64,000 bases of DNA from JAEUHZ01 sp964552795. Lineage in GTDB: Bacteria > Planctomycetota > UBA1135 > GCA-002686595. Shown in pieces: positions 1-8,079 of this stretch. Where the stretch lies: positions 82,851 to 146,850 of the forward strand of contig CAZKIO010000004.1 in NCBI GenBank assembly GCA_964552795.1, in the 5' to 3' direction. The notes beneath the pieces are model-generated. The model did not search any database, was not told the DNA's origin, and saw only the letters and a program-made list of their open reading frames with translations. Made by a program: the position numbers and the translations under genes. The stretch's first letter is position 1. Each line of letters opens with the position of its first letter.

Positions 1-1739
1 ACGGACTGGTCGTCGCGCAGGAGGCCGCTGGCGATCCAGTAGGCGGCGTGCGCGTCGCGGTTCTTCTCCTGCGCGAGCGCGTCGCGCACCGCGCGCGACG
101 TCTCGACGTCCTGCGTCCGGTACGCCAGCACGCCCAGCCCCAGCGCCGCCCAGCGGCGCTGGCCGCGTTCGCCGTCCGCGAGCACCTTGGTCAGGAAGGC
201 GTGCGCCTTGGCGCCGCCGACGCGTCCGATCGCGATCAGGATCAGGCCGCGCGTCATGGGCTCCGCTTCGAGTTCGTGCGCGGTCTGCAGCGCCGGCAGG
301 ACCAGCGCGTTGCCGCTGGTGCCCAGGGCCTGCGCCGCCGAACGGCGCAGGTCGATCCGCGCGTTCGACAACATGTGCTGCAGCTTCGACAGGACCGCGG
401 GATCCTGGGTCGAGCTGAGCGCCTCGACCGCGCGGCAGCGCACGCCGGGGCTCTGGTCCTCGTCCTGTGCGAGGTCCAGCGCCAGGCGTTCGAGCGCCTC
501 GCCCGGCGCGATCATGTGGTGCAGCATCGCCGCCTCGGGCAGGCTGTCGCGCTCCGACTTGGTGCGCTCGCGCGCGATCGAGGCCACGGCGACGTCCATC
601 GGCTCGGAGAAGCCCGCGCGGCGCGCGAGCGCCAGCGCGACCACGGCGTACGAGCGCGCGTAGGGCGAGATCGCGGACTTGCTCTCCGCGAGGTGCGTGC
701 CGGTGCGGGCGATCAAGAACAGCGCGGCCGCCGCGCGCGGCGAGCCGGTCGCGCCCAGCGCGAGGATCGCGCGGTGGCGGACCTCCTGGCTGGAATCGCC
801 GAGCAGCGCGAGCAGCGGCTCGATCGCATCGGCGCTGCCCGTCTGCCCCAGCGCCGTGGCCGCGGCGCTGCGCACGCTGGAGTCGGCGTGGGCCACGCCC
901 TCCAGGAAGCGCGGCAGGCTGGAGCGGCGCGCGCGCTCGATCGCCTCGCGCAGCGCCCCCGCGGCGTCCTCGCCGGTGACCGGCGTGTTGGCCAGCGTCA
1001 GGCGGTTGGGGACGAGGTACTCGAGCTTCGCGTACTCCCACCACAGCCACCAGCCGTCGTCGTTCGTGATCGTCAGGCTCATGGTGGTCGGCGCGCCGCT
1101 GGGCGCCGGCGCGGAGCCGCCCGTGGTCGGCGCGGGTCCCGCGCCGGCGGGCGTGGGCGCGCGGCCCGTGCTCGATCCACCGGGGGCGGCGGGCACCGGT
1201 GCAGCGCCGCCGGTCGCGCCGCCGGCAGGGGTCGCCGTGTCGCCGGGGCCGCCCCAACCGTCCCGCGACGGGATGCCCCGCCCGCCGTCGTCTCTCGGGG
1301 TCACCGCGATGGTCGGCACCTGGATCCGCGCCGCCTCGTCGAAGCCCAGGCCGTGGCGCGTCAGCCAGCGATCGAACTCGGCGTCCGTGCGCAGATCGAG
1401 GATCCAGGCGTGGTTCGCGTCCGCGCGCACGCGCTCGACGAGCGCATTCTCGCCCGTGACGTGCAGCAGCTCCGCGATCGCGCAGCGCCGGCCGCCGTCG
1501 TCGACGAACACCGGGCGACGCTCGCCCGGCTGAAGGTCCGCGCGGCCGAAGTCGCCGCGTTCGCGATACGCGCGCAGGGCGTCGATGAGCTGCGCGCGGC
1601 CGGCGCGCTGGGCGCTGCTCAGGCCCGCGGGCTCGGCGCGCAGGAGTTCGGCCTCGACGGTCGCGTAGTGGTTGCGCGCGATCTCGACCGGGGCGTCTTG
1701 CGCGGCCAGGGACAGGAGGATGGTGATCGGGAGGTGCAT
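1..1739 (-). CDS. Exported HEAT-repeat protein, 3' end cut by window edge
   Basis: I translated this frame by hand from the ATG at 1739 to the left edge and met no stop, so the gene is partial. An AAGGAG ribosome binding site lies 4 bases before the ATG. The N-terminus (MHLPITILLSLAAQ) resembles a short signal peptide. Residues about 40-145 form a conserved-looking module with YRERGDF, PVFVDDGGRRCAIAELL and NHAWILDL; similar modules occur in myxobacterial and planctomycete proteins (recalled, not searched). A Gly/Pro/Ala linker of about 60 residues follows, then at least six HEAT-like helical repeats containing phrases such as AATALGQTGSADAIEPLL and RHRAILALGATGSPRAAAAL. HEAT repeats usually act as protein-binding scaffolds. 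Function is unknown; an extracytoplasmic scaffold is an inference. Confidence 0.8.
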   Translation of the reverse strand, partial: MHLPITILLSLAAQDAPVEIARNHYATVEAELLRAEPAGLSSAQRAGRAQLIDALRAYRERGDFGRADLQPGERRPVFVDDGGRRCAIAELLHVTGENALVERVRADANHAWILDLRTDAEFDRWLTRHGLGFDEAARIQVPTIAVTPRDDGGRGIPSRDGWGGPGDTATPAGGATGGAAPVPAAPGGSSTGRAPTPAGAGPAPTTGGSAPAPSGAPTTMSLTITNDDGWWLWWEYAKLEYLVPNRLTLANTPVTGEDAAGALREAIERARRSSLPRFLEGVAHADSSVRSAAATALGQTGSADAIEPLLALLGDSSQEVRHRAILALGATGSPRAAAALFLIARTGTHLAESKSAISPYARSYAVVALALARRAGFSEPMDVAVASIARERTKSERDSLPEAAMLHHMIAPGEALERLALDLAQDEDQSPGVRCRAVEALSSTQDPAVLSKLQHMLSNARIDLRRSAAQALGTSGNALVLPALQTAHELEAEPMTRGLILIAIGRVGGAKAHAFLTKVLADGERGQRRWAALGLGVLAYRTQDVETSRAVRDALAQEKNRDAHAAYWIASGLLRDDQS

Positions 1740-1859
1740 CGTTGCTCCTTGGGGCTCGGGTGCCTGCTGGGGCGCTGCCCTTCACAACCTCCATACCGTC
1801 GGCACCCGGGAGCGGAACGAACCTCGGCAGCGCTCGCTCGCGATTCACCCAAGTCACGC

Positions 1860-1873
1860 AAAGACAAGTCTTT
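1860..1873. promoter_or_regulatory. Small inverted repeat in the leader of the HEAT-repeat gene
   Basis: AAAGAC-AA-GTCTTT lies about 120 bases upstream of the HEAT-repeat gene start, inside the least GC-rich stretch of the 219-base gap between that gene and ilvE. It could be an operator half-site pair or chance. The rest of the 1740-1958 gap shows nothing recognisable. Confidence 0.2.
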
Positions 1874-1958
1874 ACGCAGCCCACGGCACTCGCCGATCGG
1901 TCCGGGACAGCTCACCGAAACCGCACGCGGCCGTTGCGTTTCCGGAACACGACCGCCG

Positions 1959-2939
1959 TCAGGAGGTCCGCCCGGGCTCCCGCTCCGCGGCGGCGGCCGG
2001 CGGCTGCCTCGCCGCCTTGGGCACCAGGGTGAGCCAGTTGTGCTGGTCGGCGATCGTCCCGCGCGCGATCGCGAAGTAGCGCTCCTGGATGCGCTGCGTG
2101 ATCGGCCCGCGCTTGCCGCCGCCGACCGGCTTGCCGTCGACGCTGCGGATCGGCGTCACCTCGGCGACCGTCCCGGTGAAGAACGCCTCGTCGGCGGTGT
2201 GCAGCATCTCGCGCGCGATCCGCTGCTCCGCGACGGGCACGGAGAGGTCGCGCGCGAGCTGGATCGCGCAGGCGCGAGTGACCCCCGCCAGGATCGAGGC
2301 GCCGACCGGCGGCGTGTAGATCGTGCCGTCCTGGACGACGAACACGTTCTGCCCGCTGCCCTCGGCGACGTAGCCGTCGACGTCGAGCACGAGGCCCTCG
2401 TGGTAGCCGTGGCGGCGCGCCTCCATCACGACGAGCGCGCTGTTGACGTAGTTGCCGCCGCACTTGGCCATCGCCGGCAGCGTGTCGGGGGCCATCCGCC
2501 GCCAGCTCGACACGCCGACGTCGATCCCCTGCTCCAGGATCTCCTTCTCGCGCTCCTTGACCCACGGAAACGTCGCGATCATGACCTGGACCGGAGCGTT
2601 CTCCGGCGAGATGCCCAGCGCGCCGTAGCCGCGGAAGACGAGCGGCCGGATGTAGCCGGCCGCGTTGCCGTTCTCGCGCACGGTCTCGAGGATCGCCTCG
2701 CGGATCCGCTCGTGCGGGAACGGGATCGGCAGGTGCACGATCTTGCACGAATGGAACAGGCGCGCGACGTGGCGGTCCAGGCCCAGGATCGCCGTGCCGC
2801 GCGCGTTGGCGTACGCGCGGATGCCCTCGAACGCGCTCGTGCCGTAGTGCAGGGCGTGCGACAGCACGTGCACCTGCGCCTTGTCCCAGGGGACCAGCGC
2901 GCCGTCGAACCAGATCCAGGCCTGCGGAGTCGGTTTCAT
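1959..2939 (-). CDS. ilvE: Branched-chain amino acid aminotransferase (class IV PLP enzyme)
   Basis: The 326-residue product matches the fold-type IV aminotransferase family, which interconverts branched-chain 2-oxoacids and Val/Leu/Ile using glutamate in the cytoplasm. Recognisable features are the N-terminal IWFDGALVPWDKAQVHVLSH segment, HYGTSAFEGIRAY, the PLP lysine K159 in AKCGGNYVNS, and the cofactor-phosphate region YVAEGSGQN. Length is normal for IlvE. The ATG at 2939 is chosen because MKPTPQAWIWFDG aligns with the usual start; a longer in-frame extension runs antisense through the next gene and is rejected. A D-amino-acid transaminase or aminodeoxychorismate lyase is possible in this fold, but the FEGIR and GNYVNS motifs favour IlvE. 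It is divergent from the 90-aa gene at 3043. Confidence 0.9.
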   Translation of the reverse strand: MKPTPQAWIWFDGALVPWDKAQVHVLSHALHYGTSAFEGIRAYANARGTAILGLDRHVARLFHSCKIVHLPIPFPHERIREAILETVRENGNAAGYIRPLVFRGYGALGISPENAPVQVMIATFPWVKEREKEILEQGIDVGVSSWRRMAPDTLPAMAKCGGNYVNSALVVMEARRHGYHEGLVLDVDGYVAEGSGQNVFVVQDGTIYTPPVGASILAGVTRACAIQLARDLSVPVAEQRIAREMLHTADEAFFTGTVAEVTPIRSVDGKPVGGGKRGPITQRIQERYFAIARGTIADQHNWLTLVPKAARQPPAAAAEREPGRTS

Positions 2940-3042
2940 GGGTGGCCCAGAGTCTAGCGCTCGGGCCGCGACGCCGGTCCCGCCATCCGCGGCGCGCGTT
3001 GCGCGGCGGGAACCTGGAGCGCCGGCTGCTAGAATCGCCCGC

Positions 3043-3315
3043 ATGACCTCGATCGCATCCGCACCGCACGGCCTGAACCTCGCCATCGAGACGAAGTCCG
3101 GCCGCGTCATCATCGGCCGCTTCGACAGCACCAACGGATTCCAGGTCGTGATGCACGACGTCGACGTGTGGGATCCGCCGCCGGGCGCCGATCCCGAGCA
3201 GTACATCCGCGAGTCCGCCACCTACGGCGTGGACGTCAAGCAGCGCGACTTCGCGTTCGATGCCAGCCAGGTCGTGCGCTGGCGCAAGCTGGGCGAGATA
3301 CCCAAGCTGGCCTGA
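3043..3315 (+). CDS. Conserved-looking 90-aa protein of unknown function
   Basis: The ATG at 3043 gives a 90-residue acidic protein with no signal peptide or membrane segment. It reads like one compact beta-rich domain: an N-terminal strand pair (LNLAIETKSGRVIIGRFDST), a middle segment VVMHDVDVWDPPPG, and a C-terminal QVVRWRKLGEIPKLA. The opening resembles a small SH3-like or Sm-like barrel in which a G-R-V-I-I-G-R-F strand would be central, but no family is recognised. It ends 7 bases before the FIST gene, so the two are probably co-transcribed and may work together. Confidence 0.7.
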   Translation: MTSIASAPHGLNLAIETKSGRVIIGRFDSTNGFQVVMHDVDVWDPPPGADPEQYIRESATYGVDVKQRDFAFDASQVVRWRKLGEIPKLA

Positions 3316-3322
3316 CCCCGCC

Positions 3323-4516
3323 ATGGCCGCACCCCGCTTCGCCAGCGCGCTGTCCACGCGATCCGTCCACCGTGACGCGTTCCGCGAAGTGACCGAGAAG
3401 GTCGAGCAGGGCCTCGACGGCGCGCGACCCGACCTGGTCGCCGCGTTCGTGTCGCACCACCACGGCGACGCGATCGAGGACCTGGGCCCGCGCCTGGCGG
3501 AGGCGCTGGAGGCCGACGTGCTGATCGGCTGCACGGGCGAGTCGATCGTCAGCGCGACGCGCGAGATCGAGTCGTCGCCGGCCCTGTCGGTGTGGGCGGC
3601 CGCGCTGCCCGACACCGAGGTGCGCCCGTTCGTGGTCAGCGCCGCGCTGGAGGGCGAGGCCGCGATCCGTTTCGAGGGCATGCCGCGCGTGAAGGATTCC
3701 CGGCGCGCGTCGATCCTGCTGCTCGCCGATCCGTACACGTTTCCCGTCGCGGAGTTCCTCGAGATCCTGAACGACAAGCTGCCCGGCGTGCCGGCGATGG
3801 GCGGCATGGCCAGCGGCGGCTCGGGGCCGGGCCAGAACCTCTTGTTCCACCGCGGCGGGCTCGTCGAGGGCGGCGCGATCGGCGCCGTGCTCGAGGGCGC
3901 GGTCGAGATCCAGCCGGTCGTCAGCCAGGGTTGCCGGCCCGTCGGCAAGCCGTTCGTCATCACGAGCTGCCGCGACAACTTCATCCTCAAGCTCGCCGGC
4001 CGCCCGGCGCTGGAGGTGCTCGTCGAGGTGCTGAAGTCGCTGCCTCCGGCCGACCAGGCCCTGCTGCAGAGGGGTCCGTTCCTGGGCCTCGCCGTCGATC
4101 CGCGCAAGAGCACGTTCGAACGCGGCGATTTCCTCGTGCGCGGGATCCTGGGCCTGGAGAAGGAGCAGGCCGCGATCGCGGTCGCCGACGGCTCGGTCCG
4201 CAACGGCATGACGGTCCAGTTCCTCGTGCGCGACGCCGATTCGGCGGGCGAGGACCTGGTCCACCTGCTGCGCGCGTCCAAGGTCGAGCCCGGCGCATCG
4301 CCGGCATCGGTCGGCGCGCTGGTGTTCTCGTGCAACGGCCGCGGCTCGCGCATGTTCGACAAGCCCGATCACGACATCGGCTGCCTGAACACCAGCTTCG
4401 GAATGCCGATTCCGACCGCCGGATTCTTCGCGGCCGGCGAGGTCGGACCAGTCGGCGGCCGCAACTACCTGCACGGTTTCACAGCCAGCGTCGCCCTGTT
4501 CCGCAGCCGCTCGTAG
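3323..4516 (+). CDS. FIST-domain sensory protein
   Basis: This 397-residue protein has the layout of FIST N followed by FIST C. Typical elements are CTGESIV near residue 72, the glycine-rich GVPAMGGMASGGSGPG around residue 160, and the C-terminal GALVFSCNGRGSRMF with a GFFAAGEVGPVGGRNYLHG ending. FIST domains are thought to bind small ligands and usually sit in front of signalling domains; here the protein is stand-alone, with no kinase, GGDEF or chemotaxis module. No signal peptide is visible, so a cytoplasmic role is likely. The ATG at 3323 lies 7 bases after the preceding stop; upstream in-frame codons overlap the 90-aa gene and are rejected. Confidence 0.85.
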   Translation: MAAPRFASALSTRSVHRDAFREVTEKVEQGLDGARPDLVAAFVSHHHGDAIEDLGPRLAEALEADVLIGCTGESIVSATREIESSPALSVWAAALPDTEVRPFVVSAALEGEAAIRFEGMPRVKDSRRASILLLADPYTFPVAEFLEILNDKLPGVPAMGGMASGGSGPGQNLLFHRGGLVEGGAIGAVLEGAVEIQPVVSQGCRPVGKPFVITSCRDNFILKLAGRPALEVLVEVLKSLPPADQALLQRGPFLGLAVDPRKSTFERGDFLVRGILGLEKEQAAIAVADGSVRNGMTVQFLVRDADSAGEDLVHLLRASKVEPGASPASVGALVFSCNGRGSRMFDKPDHDIGCLNTSFGMPIPTAGFFAAGEVGPVGGRNYLHGFTASVALFRSRS

Positions 4517-4612
4517 CGCCGCGCGCGACCGCCGGCCGGATCCAGAAACATCCCGCGGATCCGCGCGCAGTGCGCCGGTCCCTCCCCGCGCTTCCAGCCG
4601 ACGGAGTCCCCC

Positions 4613-5905
4613 ATGCGCCTCATCTTCCTCCTCGCCGCCGCCCTGTTCGTCTCCGGGTGCCGCATCCACAACTGGTCGGGCTACGCATCGGGCTCGAACA
4701 TCGCCGACTGGACCGGCCATGCGACGGAGACGCGGAACTTCGAACTGCCCATCGCCTCGGGCGGGAAGCTGATCGCCGAGGTTCCCTACGGCGCGATGAC
4801 CGTGCGCGTCGTGCCCGGGTGCACGCCCACGCTGCGCGCCCGGATCGACATCCGCGGGCGCACCAGCCGCGAGGTGGACGAGGCCAGGCAGGGCTTCTCC
4901 ATCACGGTCGACGCCGCCGGCCCCGACGCGCGCGTGCACACGGCCTCGACCGGGATCAAGGAGGGCCACGCCTCGATCCGCGCCGACCTGGAATTCGATC
5001 TGCCGGCGGACTGCGCGCTCGAGCTGAAGTCCAGCTCGGGCGAGATCCGCGCGGAACCCGGCCCCTTCGGTCCCTGCCGGCTCGCGTCCAGCTACGGAGC
5101 GGTCAGGGCGAGCGACGTGAACGGCGGTCTGGTGGCCAGCTCCGGGTCGGGATCGGTTCGCGCCGAGCGCCTGCGCGGCGGACGCATCGAGCTCACCTCG
5201 CGCTACGGTCCGATCGAGATCGCCGACGCCGAGGGCGAGTCGGTCGTGCTGAGCACCGGCTCGGGCTCGATCGACGCCGGCAACGTCAAGGCCGCGCGCT
5301 TGAAGGCCGACAGCCGCTACGGTCCGGTGACCGTGCGCGCCGTCGAGGCGCAGATCGAGGCCTCCTCGGGTTCGGGCAAGGTGTCGGGGATCGACCTCAA
5401 CGGCTCGTCCATCCAGCTCACGAGCCGCTACGGACCGGTCGACCTCAGGCGCGCGCGCGGGTCGTTCGCGCTGAAGACGGGCAGCGGCGACGTCACGGCG
5501 CGCGAGGTCGAGGGCGCGCTCTCGGCGGAAACGACCTACGGCACGGTCGCGCTCGACGGCGTCTTCCCCGCACTCTCGGGCGAGAGCGGCTCGGGCTCCG
5601 TCAGCGCGGTGGCGCGGCCCGGCAGCCGCGTCGAGTCGCCGTGGAGCCTCGTCTCGCGCTACGGCGCGGTCGATCTGTCGGCTCCGGCGGACCTGGGCTT
5701 CGAGCTGTCCGCGCGCACTTCCTACGGCAACATCCAGCTCGGGTATCCGCTGCAGCTCGCGCCCGGCGAGTTCGGCAAGGGCCAGCAGATGTCGGGTGCC
5801 GTCAACGGCGGCGGACCGCGCGTCACCCTGGAAAGCCGGAACGGTTCGGTGCGCATCGCGCCGCTGCCGGCCGCGGCGGTGCCGGCGGGCGCGGACAAGC
5901 CCTGA
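4613..5905 (+). CDS. DUF4097-like beta-repeat lipoprotein
   Basis: The 430-residue product begins MRLIFLLAAALFVSGC, a short lipoprotein signal with lipobox Cys16, so it is probably a membrane-anchored lipoprotein. The rest is a repetitive beta-structure: alternating phrases of the form SSGSGSV/SGSGKV and SRYGPI/SRYGPV/TSYGNI recur about every 20-25 residues between residues 140 and 390, as in the DUF4097 adhesin-like beta-strand repeat family. There is no catalytic motif. It is flanked by the FIST gene and the rhodanese gene in the same direction but with gaps of 96 and 30 bases, so operon membership is uncertain. Confidence 0.85.
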   Translation: MRLIFLLAAALFVSGCRIHNWSGYASGSNIADWTGHATETRNFELPIASGGKLIAEVPYGAMTVRVVPGCTPTLRARIDIRGRTSREVDEARQGFSITVDAAGPDARVHTASTGIKEGHASIRADLEFDLPADCALELKSSSGEIRAEPGPFGPCRLASSYGAVRASDVNGGLVASSGSGSVRAERLRGGRIELTSRYGPIEIADAEGESVVLSTGSGSIDAGNVKAARLKADSRYGPVTVRAVEAQIEASSGSGKVSGIDLNGSSIQLTSRYGPVDLRRARGSFALKTGSGDVTAREVEGALSAETTYGTVALDGVFPALSGESGSGSVSAVARPGSRVESPWSLVSRYGAVDLSAPADLGFELSARTSYGNIQLGYPLQLAPGEFGKGQQMSGAVNGGGPRVTLESRNGSVRIAPLPAAAVPAGADKP

Positions 5906-5935
5906 CCGGCCGCGCGACGGCGCTCCCGCGCTAGC

Positions 5936-6478
5936 ATGGCGCGCATGGAGATCGCCGCCCTCGCCGTCGCCGCCGTGGCCCTGCTGGTCGCCTGGATCGC
6001 GCTGCGCCGCGCGAGCGGGCTGTCGCGCGCGATCGAGGACGCGCAGGCCGACGCCCGGCGCCGCGCCGAGAACCTGATGACCGAGGTCGAGCAGCGCCTC
6101 GAGACCGACCGCAAGCTGCTCGCCGAGGTCGCCGCGGGCCACAAGCTCGACCGCGAGCAGATCCTGGAAGGGCGCCTGTGGCGCGAGATCGGCGCGCGGG
6201 AGGCCGCGGACCTGGTGGCGCGCAAGGCGGTGCGCGTGCTCGACGTGCGCACGCCGCAGGAGACGGCCCTGGGCGTCATCGCCGGCGCGCAGATCATCCC
6301 GGTCGAGCAGCTCGAACAGCGCCAGCGCGAGGTGGTCAAGGGCGGACTGCCGATCCTGGTCTACTGCGCCGCTGGCGCGCGCTCCGCGGCCGCCTGCGAG
6401 CTGCTCAGCGCGGCCGGCCACGAGGGGCTGATGAACCTGAGCGGAGGCTTCCAGTCCTGGAACGGTCCGCGCGCCTGA
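5936..6478 (+). CDS. Membrane-anchored rhodanese-domain protein
   Basis: This 180-residue protein has one N-terminal membrane segment (about residues 5-23), a charged helical or coiled stretch (25-85) and a C-terminal rhodanese domain. The domain shows VLDVRTPQE (Asp103), GAQIIPVEQL and the active-site loop YCAAGARS with nucleophile Cys144, a canonical six-residue CxxGxR loop, so sulfurtransferase activity is plausible. A second in-frame ATG at 5945 is an equally plausible start. The gene is convergent with the protease-like gene at 6498. Confidence 0.88.
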   Translation: MARMEIAALAVAAVALLVAWIALRRASGLSRAIEDAQADARRRAENLMTEVEQRLETDRKLLAEVAAGHKLDREQILEGRLWREIGAREAADLVARKAVRVLDVRTPQETALGVIAGAQIIPVEQLEQRQREVVKGGLPILVYCAAGARSAAACELLSAAGHEGLMNLSGGFQSWNGPRA

Positions 6479-6497
6479 GACACCGCGCCTGTGCCGA

Positions 6498-7622
6498 TCA
6501 GGTGAACAGCTTGCGCAGGTCCCACGCGTGCTTCTTGCCCGCCTTCGTGGCGAGCAGCGCCGCCTGGAAATCGTCCAGATCGTAGTAGCGCACGTGGTTC
6601 ACGCGGCGCGCCTTGCCGCCGCCGTCCAGCGCATTGAGCGCCTCGCCGATCGCCGCCGGCCCGACGAGGTCGTGCAGCGCGACCAGCAGCGCCATCACGC
6701 CGTCGCGGTCCTTGCGACCCGGCTTCGTGCCGGCCTTGTCGATCTCGCCGCGCTCCTTGGAGAGCGTGCGCCAGCGCGCGTCGCGGCAGGCCTTCAGCGC
6801 GGACGCGTCGGCGCGCTCCTTCGACAAGTGCTCGACGATCGCGACGCCGGTGTAGTGCGCCCAGGCGTGGTGGTCCTGCTCGTTCGAACGGTCGCCCCAC
6901 ATCGCGATCACGTGGCCCAGCTCGTGCGCCAACCCGTACAGCAGGAACTGGCCCTTGGCGGTGGGCGAGGAGAACTTGTCCGCCTCGATCACCGGGAAGT
7001 CGATCTCCGAGTGCCAGGGGAACTGCGGAGCGAAGTGCGGCGGCCGCGTGATCTCGGGGACGAGATGGACGCGCAGGCGCAGCTTCTTGCCCGGCACCTT
7101 GCTCCATTGCGCGAAGCCGAACACGCGATCGTAGGCGTCGAGCACCTCGTCGAACGCGTCGGCGACGGCGGCGAGGCCCGCGGGTTCGACTCCGTCGAGC
7201 CCGCGCGCCAGGAAACGCGGCCGCGAGAGCGCGATCCCCAGCGGAGCCGCGGCGCCGGGCGCGACCTGGAGGAGGCGCGCGCGGATGCGCTCGAAGTCCT
7301 CGACGCGGTCGAGGTCGAGCGCCGCTTCGCCCGCGCGCACGAGGGCTTCCAGCGTGGGCGGCGCGAGGTCCTCGGCGAGGAGCGCATCCAGGGCCTCCAG
7401 CGCCGCCGCCGGCAGCTTCGCGGCGAGCGCGGCTTCGTCCTCGTCGCCCGGCTTGCGCGCGTGCTCGTCGTTGAGCTTCTCGACGGCCTTCACGTAGCGG
7501 TCGGCGGCCGCGTCGGCATCGCCGGCGCGTACGGGTCCCGCCGCGACGAGAACGAGCGCCACGGAGGCGATCCAGGCGCACCGGCAGGCGGCGGCAGCAC
7601 GGGTGGTCGGGCGGAGCGACAT
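6498..7622 (-). CDS. Exported HExxH metalloprotease-like protein
   Basis: This 374-residue protein starts with an Arg-containing signal peptide ending near VRAGDAD (cleavage about residue 33). It carries AHELGHVIAMWGD, giving zinc ligands His233 and His237 with catalytic Glu234. The nearby segment DHHAWAHYTGVAIVEHL contains a glutamate that could be the third ligand, in the manner of gluzincin or peptidase-MA-like proteins. The domain is preceded by a helical region of about 150 residues. No known protease family was confirmed. The ATG at 7622 is the first after an in-frame stop and gives a good signal peptide. The product is probably periplasmic. Confidence 0.8.
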   Translation of the reverse strand: MSLRPTTRAAAACRCAWIASVALVLVAAGPVRAGDADAAADRYVKAVEKLNDEHARKPGDEDEAALAAKLPAAALEALDALLAEDLAPPTLEALVRAGEAALDLDRVEDFERIRARLLQVAPGAAAPLGIALSRPRFLARGLDGVEPAGLAAVADAFDEVLDAYDRVFGFAQWSKVPGKKLRLRVHLVPEITRPPHFAPQFPWHSEIDFPVIEADKFSSPTAKGQFLLYGLAHELGHVIAMWGDRSNEQDHHAWAHYTGVAIVEHLSKERADASALKACRDARWRTLSKERGEIDKAGTKPGRKDRDGVMALLVALHDLVGPAAIGEALNALDGGGKARRVNHVRYYDLDDFQAALLATKAGKKHAWDLRKLFT

Positions 7623-7733
7623 CGCGCGCGGGTCCCGCGAATCCGGGCCCTGCGCCGACCAGGATCGCGCAGGAGGCGCCGGATGGGAAGCGCGGCGCGC
7701 GGAGCCCGCCCGCGCGGCCGTGCGCCGTCCGCC

Positions 7734-7868
7734 TCAGGGCGCCCGATCGCGCCAGTCGCGAGCGAACTGCTCCGCGCGCGCGCGGAGCCCGGCGCCGTAG
7801 ATCAGCAGCACTGAGAGGAGGACGAGGCCGATCTCGGCGCCGCCGACCCGCTGCGAGAGCCAACTCAT
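7734..7868 (-). CDS. 44-aa single-membrane-segment protein, TatA/E-like
   Basis: The ATG at 7868 opens a 44-codon gene encoding a short polar N-terminus with a glutamate just before the membrane span (GGAEIGLVLLSVLLIYGAG), a short hinge (YGAG), and an amphipathic Arg/Glu-rich helix (LRARAEQFARDWRD). This order matches the TatA/TatE architecture, where Glu or Gln precedes the span and an FG hinge leads into the amphipathic helix. It is shorter than ordinary TatA and has Tyr-Gly instead of Phe-Gly. It could also be an unrelated small membrane protein or a chance frame. It lies 111 bases upstream of the protease-like gene in the same direction. Confidence 0.45.
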   Translation of the reverse strand: MSWLSQRVGGAEIGLVLLSVLLIYGAGLRARAEQFARDWRDRAP

Positions 7869-8079
7869 GCCGCGCAGCGTACCCGCCGCGGCGCGCGCTG
7901 CCGAGAGCGCATCCGGCCCGGCCGATCGCGGCTTCGGACGAGCGCGACGGGGAGCCCCGGCACGCGCGCGGCGCGGACGCTCCCGCAAGACCGTTTCGAG
8001 GTGCTAACCTCACGCTCCAATCGACCGTTCCGATCCGCCGTTCCGCCCACGGAAGGGCAACCACCGCAACGACTTCCTC

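Noticed and set aside
48..2957. Very long plus-strand reading frame (969 codons)
   Set aside because: It lies antisense to the HEAT-repeat gene and ilvE, is extremely Arg/Ala-rich and low in complexity, and has no domain. The minus-strand translations give recognisable proteins.
5160..5740. Possible nucleotide tandem repeats in the DUF4097-like gene
   Set aside because: The SRYGPV-type similarity is at protein level only; DNA copies have diverged, as expected for an old beta-repeat fold rather than a recent repeat array.
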